From the NCBI GenBank assembly GCA_963774945.1, contig CAVZHA010000005.1:372001-436000 (forward strand): a stretch of DNA of 64,000 nt, in the 5' to 3' direction. This stretch comes from Trebonia sp963774945. Its GTDB lineage: Bacteria > Actinomycetota > Actinomycetes > Streptosporangiales > Streptosporangiaceae. The position numbers were made by a program, and so were the translations under genes. The notes beneath the pieces are model-generated. The model was not told where the DNA came from. It saw nothing but the letters and a program-made list of their open reading frames with translations, and ran no database searches. Shown one piece after another: positions 59,000 to 64,000 of this stretch (position 1 is the first letter of the stretch; each line of letters starts with the position of its first letter).

Positions 59000-60031
59000 T
59001 CACTCGCCGGCGGCCGAAACCGGCCCAGAATCAGCCCCAGAAACCGCTCCAGAATCAGCCCCGGCCGCTTCCGCGGAAGCCGCGGAACCAGCCGTCGCGT
59101 CGACCGCCGCCCGGATCGCCAGCCCCGCGTCCGTCACCGCCCGGTCGGCGTCGTCGAGCAGGTTCACGAACGTGAAGAACCCGTGGATCTGCGACCCGAA
59201 GTGCCGGTGCTCGACCGGCACCCGGGCCGCCCGCAGCCGCTGCGCGCACTCGAACCCCTCGTCCCGCAGCGGGTCGTGCTCGGCCGTGATCACGTACGCG
59301 GGCGGCAGCCCGCTCAGGTCCCCCGCCCGCAGCGGCGAGGCGTAGGGGTTGACCCGGACGGCCGGGTCGGGCGCGTAGTGGTTCCAGAACCAGACCATGT
59401 CGCCCCGGTTGACGATGAACTCGTCCCCGTCGTACTCGTGGTACGACTTCCGGTCGAGGTCGCAGTCGACCACCGGGTACACCAGCAGCTGCAGGGCTAG
59501 CGTCGGCCCGCCCGCGTCGCGGGCCCGCAGCGCGGCGACCAGGGCCAGGTTCCCGCCCGCGCTGTCGCCGGCCACGACGACCGGCCGCCCGGCCGCCAGC
59601 CCGGACGGCGAGGCAACCCACTCCAGGGCCGAGAACGCGTCGTCGGCGGCGGCCGGGAACACATGCTCGGGCGCGAGCCGGTACTCCACGCTCACCACCT
59701 CGCACCCGGACGCCACCGCCAGCACCCGACAGCACGCGTCCCAGGAGTTGACCGAGCCGACCACCCACCCGCCCCCGTGGTAGTAGACGACGACCCCAGG
59801 CGCGGAACCGGAAGCAGACGGCGAGTACACCCGGGCCGGCATCCCGCCCGCCGACGAGGGGATCGTGATATCCCGCACCGAAGCCACCTCCGGCCCGGCC
59901 CCGATGACCTCGCCGTTGGCCTCGACCACCGCCCGCCCCTGGTCGGGCGAGAGCTCCCACAGCGGCGGGACGCCCGCCGCCGCCTTCCCGTCGAGTACCT
60001 GCTGCGCCTGGGGGTGCACAGAATGACCCAC
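59000..60031 (-). CDS. HSL-type alpha/beta-hydrolase (esterase)
   Basis: Hormone-sensitive-lipase family: oxyanion motif VVVYYHGGGWVVGS, nucleophile elbow VVAGDSAGGNLALV, acid in ITAEHDPLRDEG, and His in FGSQIHGFF. GTG 60031 is favoured because GGAGGT sits four bases upstream; a GTG at 60043 is also in frame. 343 residues, with an Ala/Ser/Gly-rich tail (AEAAGADSGAVSGADSG) that is unusual. Intact. It cleaves short acyl esters, such as those a Baeyer-Villiger enzyme would make, and the monooxygenase gene lies just upstream on the same strand. Confidence 0.93.
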   Translation of the reverse strand: MGHSVHPQAQQVLDGKAAAGVPPLWELSPDQGRAVVEANGEVIGAGPEVASVRDITIPSSAGGMPARVYSPSASGSAPGVVVYYHGGGWVVGSVNSWDACCRVLAVASGCEVVSVEYRLAPEHVFPAAADDAFSALEWVASPSGLAAGRPVVVAGDSAGGNLALVAALRARDAGGPTLALQLLVYPVVDCDLDRKSYHEYDGDEFIVNRGDMVWFWNHYAPDPAVRVNPYASPLRAGDLSGLPPAYVITAEHDPLRDEGFECAQRLRAARVPVEHRHFGSQIHGFFTFVNLLDDADRAVTDAGLAIRAAVDATAGSAASAEAAGADSGAVSGADSGPVSAAGE

Positions 60032-60101
60032 CGCTACCTCCACCGATCCGAGAACTGACCTTCGTCATTGAAGTCAGGGGAACGAATCAAAAATCAAAGA
60101 A

Positions 60102-61706
60102 TCAAGGGGCGCCGAGCGCAAACCCCGGATAGCCCGCCGCCGCCACCTCGTCGCACTTCGCCCCGTACGGCCCGACCCCGCCGACGTAGGTCGTGAACAC
60201 CCGCGGCTTGCCCGGGATGTTAGCCCCGATGTACCAGGAGTCCGCCTTCGGGAACAGCGTCGAGTACGCCACCTCGGTCACATGCGCCATCCACGCGTCC
60301 TCGGCCTCGGCCAGCGCCTCCACCGTCGCGAGCCCATGCGCGGACAGGTAGCCGATGCAGTCCCGAATCCACTCCACGTGCTGCTCGATCGAGAGCGCCA
60401 TGTTGCTCAGCACCGACGGCGACCCCGGCCCGGTCACGATGAACATGTTCGGGAACCCGGGGGCGGCGATCCCGAGGTAAGCGCGCGGCCCGGCCGCCCA
60501 CCGGTCGGCCAGCGCGACCCCGGAGCGGCCGCGCACGTCGATCTGCCGCAGCGCCCCCGAGATCGCGTCGAACCCGGTCGCGAACACGATCGCGTCAAGC
60601 TCGTAGAACTCCGAGGTGGTCGACAACCCGCCCGCGGAGACAGCCGACAACGGCGTCGCCCGCAGATCCACCAGCGTCACGTTGGGCCGGTTGAACATCG
60701 CGTAGTAGTCGTCGCTCTGGCACAGCCGCTTCGACCCGACCGGGAACGTCCGCGGGCACAGCAACTCGGCCACGACCGGATCGGAAACCGTCTCCCTGAT
60801 CCGGTCCCGCATGAACTCGGCGATGACCTCGTTGGCCTCCGGCGACACCAGCAGGTCGGTGTACGCGCCGAGGAACGGCATCCCGCCGCCCGCCCGCCAG
60901 CGCTCGCCGAACGTCCGCTGCACCTCCTCCGGCGGCTCGCTCAGCACCGGCCGCCCGGTTCCGGTGATCGGCACGCCGAGGAACGACTCCCGCGCCTCCT
61001 TCCGGTACTGGCGGTAGCGCGACTTGAACTCGCGCTCGGCCTCCGGCTCCCACGGCCGGTTCCGGTTCGGCACCGCGTAGTTCGGCGTCCGCTGGAAGAC
61101 GTAGAGCTCCGACGCGACGGCCGCGATCTCGGGCGCGACCTGGATCCCGGTCGACCCGGTGCCGATCAGCCCGACCCGCTTCCCGGCGAAGTCGACGCCC
61201 TCGGCCGGCCACCGCGCGGTGTGATGCCAGGACCCCGAGAACGTCTCAAGACCCGGCAGCGACGGCACCTGATACGCCGACAGGCACCCCACCGCGGAGA
61301 CGAAGAACCGCGCCGTCACCGCCGCCCCGTCCTCCGTCGTCACCGTCCACTCGGCCGAATCGTCCGACCACACGGCCGCCGTCACCCGCGTGTTGAGCTG
61401 GATATGCGGCCACAGCCCATATCGGTCGCACACGTGGCTGAGGTACCGCAGGATCTCCGGCTGGGCCGGGTAGCGCTCGCTCCACGACCATTCCTGCTCG
61501 AGCTCGGGCGAGAACGAGAACGAGTAGTCCTTCGACTCCACATCGCACCGCGCGCCCGGGTAGCTGTTCCAGAACCAGGTCCCGCCGATCCCGCTGCCGG
61601 CCTCGAACGCCCGCACCGTCAGCCCCGAAGACCGCAGCGCGTGCACCGCGTAGATCCCGGCGAACCCGGCCCCCACCACGACCACATCCAGGTCCGCCAC
61701 CGGCAT
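60102..61706 (-). CDS. Baeyer-Villiger-type flavin monooxygenase
   Basis: FAD site VVVVGAGFAGIYAVHALR, the Baeyer-Villiger fingerprint FSGSWHHTARWP (F-x-G-x3-H-x3-W-P), and NADP Rossmann VGLIGTGSTGIQVAPEIA. FATGFDAISGALRQIDVRGRSG and FPNMFIVTGPGSPSVLSNM follow, as in cyclohexanone monooxygenase. It converts ketones to esters or lactones with O2 and NADPH. ATG 61706 has AAGGAGG almost touching it, so GTG 61700 (seven bases away) is an alternative start. About 534 residues, intact. The esterase is 70 bases downstream on the same strand, giving a ketone-to-ester-to-alcohol/acid route with the dehydrogenase. Confidence 0.95.
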   Translation of the reverse strand: MPVADLDVVVVGAGFAGIYAVHALRSSGLTVRAFEAGSGIGGTWFWNSYPGARCDVESKDYSFSFSPELEQEWSWSERYPAQPEILRYLSHVCDRYGLWPHIQLNTRVTAAVWSDDSAEWTVTTEDGAAVTARFFVSAVGCLSAYQVPSLPGLETFSGSWHHTARWPAEGVDFAGKRVGLIGTGSTGIQVAPEIAAVASELYVFQRTPNYAVPNRNRPWEPEAEREFKSRYRQYRKEARESFLGVPITGTGRPVLSEPPEEVQRTFGERWRAGGGMPFLGAYTDLLVSPEANEVIAEFMRDRIRETVSDPVVAELLCPRTFPVGSKRLCQSDDYYAMFNRPNVTLVDLRATPLSAVSAGGLSTTSEFYELDAIVFATGFDAISGALRQIDVRGRSGVALADRWAAGPRAYLGIAAPGFPNMFIVTGPGSPSVLSNMALSIEQHVEWIRDCIGYLSAHGLATVEALAEAEDAWMAHVTEVAYSTLFPKADSWYIGANIPGKPRVFTTYVGGVGPYGAKCDEVAAAGYPGFALGAP

Positions 61707-61816
61707 TCCTCCTTCGGAACTCCCATCAGACGTTAGGAGTGACAAATCCCCCGGTCAATGGCCCAGCACCAACCAACCTGCGGGCCCCCCTTTGGTTTAA
61801 AAGCCAAACCCCGTCA

Positions 61817-61850
61817 TCTCGAACGGTCCGTGCGCGACTCTCGGCCCGGA
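61817..61850. repeat. Short dispersed repeat around TCGAACGGTCC, copy 2
   Basis: GTCATCTCGAACGGTCCGTG followed by GCGACTCTC matches copy 1 at 29571-29602 in about 25 of 31 positions. Here it lies between the divergent monooxygenase and GNAT genes, so it may overlap a promoter. Confidence 0.4.
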
Positions 61851-61873
61851 CATTGCTCGGTAGGGTACGGGTC

Positions 61874-62299
61874 GTGATCTGGTCATATGGAACCTACGAG
61901 CTCGACGACGACCCCGCCCGAGTAGACGTCGACGTGGTCTGGGCCTTCCTGTCGACCGAGGCCTATTGGGGCAAGTCGCGCTCCCGGCTGGACTTCGAGG
62001 CGCAGCTGGCGACGGCCTGGCGAGTCGTCGGCGCCTACGAGACCGCCACCGGCCGCCTGGTCGGCTTCGCCCGCGCGATCTCCGACGGCGTCGCCTACGG
62101 CTACCTGTCCGACGTCTTCGTCACCGCCGACGCCCGCGGCAGCGGCCTCGGCAAGGAACTCGTAGCGACCGTGATCGACCGCGGCTCCGGCGCCAACTTC
62201 CGCTGGAGCCTGCACACCAGCGACGCCCACGGCCTCTACCGCCAATTCGGCTTCGCGCCCCCCGACAACCGCTACCTAGAACGCCCCAGCCACCTCTAA
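61874..62299 (+). CDS. GNAT-family N-acetyltransferase
   Basis: 141 residues. The acetyl-CoA core is visible: ATGRLVGFARAISDGVAYGYLSDVFVTADARGSGLGKELVATVIDRG (Q/RxxGxG/A variant RGSGLGK). HTSDAHGLYRQFGFAPPDNRYLERP follows as the typical C-terminus. GTG 61874 has no Shine-Dalgarno, and TAGGGT lies seven bases upstream as a possible -10, suggesting a leaderless message. Substrate unknown. Intact. Followed by a C-rich low-complexity stretch. Confidence 0.92.
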   Translation: MIWSYGTYELDDDPARVDVDVVWAFLSTEAYWGKSRSRLDFEAQLATAWRVVGAYETATGRLVGFARAISDGVAYGYLSDVFVTADARGSGLGKELVATVIDRGSGANFRWSLHTSDAHGLYRQFGFAPPDNRYLERPSHL

Positions 62300-62642
62300 C
62301 CCCTTCCCCCCGACCCCCACCCCCCGAAGCCCCCGCCCCGACCCCGGCCCCGACCCCGCCCCGACCCCGGCCCCCGCCCCGAAACCCCGCCCGCCCCGCA
62401 AACGCCTCCACGGCTCACTTCACCTCACTCACCCCAGCGCCACCCCGGCCTCCCACGTTGCCCGGGCCACCCGGGACCCCGGCGCACCCGGCACACCCGG
62501 GCCAGTCGAGGACCCTGCGCCCGGACCCGTCCAGAACCCCACCCCGTAATCCCTCCTTGCAGATAACAGCAAGAAGAGGTTATGGCGGTGTCCGGGCCGC
62601 AGTCACTGTCGCCTCGTGCGCCCCTTTCGCCCCTATCGGCAC
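62300..62642. other. C-rich low-complexity gap
   Basis: CCCCGACCCCGGCC-type imperfect repeats run from about 62308 to 62400, then Pro-like codon stretches to about 62550. No family motif is seen in any frame. It precedes the 71-bp element B. Confidence 0.5.
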
Positions 62643-62713
62643 AATGATCTTGGAAACTTGTATCGTGACGGAAGAAAAGCACGCTATATGAGGTCAAAGC
62701 TTCCAAGATCATT
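62643..62713. repeat. 71-bp palindromic element, copy B
   Basis: Perfect 13-bp terminal inverted repeat AATGATCTTGGAA (62643-62655) and its complement (62701-62713). It shares the interior CTTGTATCG, CGGAAG, GCACGC, GGTC with copy A at the same spacing. The third outer pair changes from A-T in copy A to T-A here, on both arms. It lies in the convergent gap between the GNAT and phosphotransferase genes. Confidence 0.85.
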
Positions 62714-62796
62714 TGCGCCAGCTCGATTGGGCTGCGCCGCAGCACCAATAGGCGCGGTCGATAGCGTCGCCGACGCGTGACGCGCGGTGCGCCAGT

Positions 62797-63492
62797 TCAG
62801 TCGTGGGGGAGGCGTTCCAGGCGGGCGCGCTCGGACGACAGCAGGTTCGGGTCGGCCAGGCGGTGCCGGACCGCGATGGCGCGCCAGGTCTGGTCGAGCG
62901 GGCCCGCCATGCGCACGAACGAATTGGTGAACAGCGACTGCATGCCCCGCACGGCCACCGCCCCGAGCCCAGTCTCAGGAACGTCCGAGAAGCCGACCAC
63001 CACCCAGGTCATCGCCACGTCGAGCAGCGCGGGCCCGCGGGCCGCGCCCTCCCAGTCGATGATCACCGGCCCGGTCGGGGTGAGGATGACGTTGACCGGG
63101 TGCAGGTCCCGATGCAGCAGAACCTGATTGTCCGCGTCTTCGTCGCCCAGCGGCGCGCGAAGTTCCGGCAGCCCGGGCGCCTGGTGGACGAGGCCGTGCA
63201 GCCTGGCCAGCAGCCGGGCCTGCCTGCGCACCGTCCACGGTCGGCGGCCCATGACGTCCAGCATCGTCGGGCCGGTCGCCCGTTCCATGACGATGTCGGA
63301 GCCGGATATCTCGAAGACCTCGGGCACCGGCACCCCGTGCGCCCGGGCGTGCGCCATGACCCTGGCCTCGCGCTCGACGGAGTCGGGGTCGCGTCCGTCC
63401 CTATACCGCCGCAGCACCCGCCCGCCGCCGATGTCGTACACGTCCGCATTCCGTCCGGACCCGAGCAGCGTGCCCGGCAATTCGGTCTCCAT
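62797..63492 (-). CDS. Aminoglycoside phosphotransferase (APH)-family kinase
   Basis: 231 residues. N-lobe METELPGTLLGSGRNADVYDIGGGRVLRRYRDG with a Gly-rich loop; catalytic loop VLLHRDLHPVNVIL (HxDxxxxN) and metal Asp in PVIIDWEGAARG. ERATGPTMLDVMGRRPW links the lobes. Small APH-fold proteins phosphorylate antibiotics, sugars or choline-like metabolites; without a cognate resistance context the substrate is open. Intact. Start ATG 63492; it stops in a convergent gap near the 71-bp element B. Confidence 0.92.
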   Translation of the reverse strand: METELPGTLLGSGRNADVYDIGGGRVLRRYRDGRDPDSVEREARVMAHARAHGVPVPEVFEISGSDIVMERATGPTMLDVMGRRPWTVRRQARLLARLHGLVHQAPGLPELRAPLGDEDADNQVLLHRDLHPVNVILTPTGPVIIDWEGAARGPALLDVAMTWVVVGFSDVPETGLGAVAVRGMQSLFTNSFVRMAGPLDQTWRAIAVRHRLADPNLLSSERARLERLPHD

Positions 63493-63569
63493 GCCCCGAG
63501 TCTCTCATTGTCGGCGTAATCCATATGAATGATTTATCTAGCGCCGAACCATTGAGCAATGGACATGCT

Positions 63570-63659
63570 GACCGCCGGCCCGGCATGCGCATTCCCGGGA
63601 GGCGACCCCCCGGAGACGACCCGCAGATCGGACGTCTTGGCAATGCCGGGCCGGCGGTC
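63570..63659 (-). terminator. 17-bp-arm long hairpin downstream of the small gene at 63979-63662
   Basis: GACCGCCGGCCCGGCAT (63570-63586) and its exact complement (63643-63659) enclose 56 bases. It begins three bases after the stop of the minus-strand gene and ends before the kinase promoter. Probable terminator or a structured 3' end; no U-tract. Confidence 0.5.
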
Positions 63660-63661
63660 TG

Positions 63662-63979
63662 TTAAGCGACGGCCGATGGGCGGCCGGCGTCAGCCATCTT
63701 GGCCAGCGAATCGCGCAGTTCCTTCCATACGGCGGCGAGGCTGGCGGCAGCAGGGTGGTCGCCGCGAATCACGCTCGCCGTCGCGGAATCGCCCGCGCCG
63801 CCCGCGCCGCCCGCGCCGGCCTCACCGGCCTCGCCGGACTCACCGGCCTCGCCGGACTTGTCGTCCTCGCCCGGCTGGGCGCTCGCGTTCACGGCCTCGA
63901 GAGCGTCCTTCCCGGCCGCCACCAGCACCGGGTCGACGATGACAAGGGTGAGCGTCTCGTCCGCGACCTGGAGAGACAT
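63662..63979 (-). CDS. Small protein with GEAGEAG-rich middle, unknown function
   Basis: About 105 residues: MSLQVADETLTLVIVDPVLVAAGKDALEAVNASA at the start, a Gly/Glu/Ala/Ser repeat (DDKSGEAGESGEAGEAGAGGAGGAG), then VIRGDHPAAASLAAVWKELRDSLAKMADAG. The flanking helices look structured and the centre is a flexible linker. The ATG at 63979 lies 21 bases from the window edge with a GAGGAG further upstream, so a longer gene cannot be excluded. No family recognised. Confidence 0.5.
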   Translation of the reverse strand: MSLQVADETLTLVIVDPVLVAAGKDALEAVNASAQPGEDDKSGEAGESGEAGEAGAGGAGGAGDSATASVIRGDHPAAASLAAVWKELRDSLAKMADAGRPSAVA

Positions 63980-64000
63980 CTGCCGGCGGCCGGCCTCCTC

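Overview
The window is about 70% G+C. It uses GTG and TTG starts freely, carries several probable leaderless promoters, and its protein families are typical of filamentous or soil Actinomycetes: DUF2510, DUF4232, DUF2993, a SARP/AfsR regulator, a SpoIIE/RsbW-type phosphatase-kinase, FHA-ABC, MurL/MurD2, and MerR-controlled DrrAB. I cannot place it below class level. No rRNA, complete tRNA, insertion sequence or CRISPR array is visible. A striking technical feature is the number of genes broken by single-base indels. Wherever the protein family lets the site be located, it is almost always one extra base. I treat these as one gene each with probable consensus errors, and give the span of the whole gene.

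Layout. 1-5.4 kb is an accessory zone: a partial gene, a gene truncated at a tRNA-Arg-like 5' half (probable integration scar), a DUF2510/coiled-coil/T5orf172 protein, two members plus one decayed fragment of a small CxxC protein family, a DUF4232 lipoprotein and a conserved unknown. 5.8-9 kb: a 90-residue conserved protein, glmS and an EamA transporter. 9.2-17 kb: a PAS/GAF/SpoIIE/HATPase regulator, two tandem DUF2993 membrane-anchored proteins and a divergent FHA-FHA-ABCG exporter. 17-21 kb: an MFS pump, a renal-type dipeptidase, a PIN toxin with excisionase-type antitoxin, and a partial duplication of the dipeptidase/toxin junction. 21.4-24.2 kb: murL-murD2, the alternative D-glutamate route to peptidoglycan.

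24-28 kb: a decayed RibD-like reductase, a drrA-drrB-merR operon behind a MerR-type palindromic promoter, and a pentapeptide-repeat protein. 28-33 kb: carboxylesterase, DinG helicase, gamma-carbonic anhydrase, DMT transporter. 34-41 kb is an envelope and redox block on the minus strand: membrane protein, SCO1, sialidase-like lipoprotein and CtaG (copper/cytochrome oxidase assembly), then VKOR and two DUF929 thioredoxin-fold proteins (oxidative folding). 41-46 kb: a SARP/AfsR regulator and serA. 46-56 kb: a secreted subtilase-fold protease with a sedolisin-like active site, a PuuD-type amidotransferase, an FUSC-type membrane protein and an OmpR-family two-component system. 56-64 kb: GH15, alcohol dehydrogenase, HSL-type esterase, Baeyer-Villiger monooxygenase, GNAT, aminoglycoside phosphotransferase-like kinase and a small unknown.

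The most distinctive non-coding signal is a set of palindromic repeats in convergent (3'-3') intergenic gaps. A 20-bp unit is arranged as hairpins at 8.1 and 19.9 kb. A separate 71-bp hairpin element occurs at 33.7 and 62.7 kb with compensatory arm changes. The best candidate for an under-described protein system is VKOR with two DUF929 proteins.
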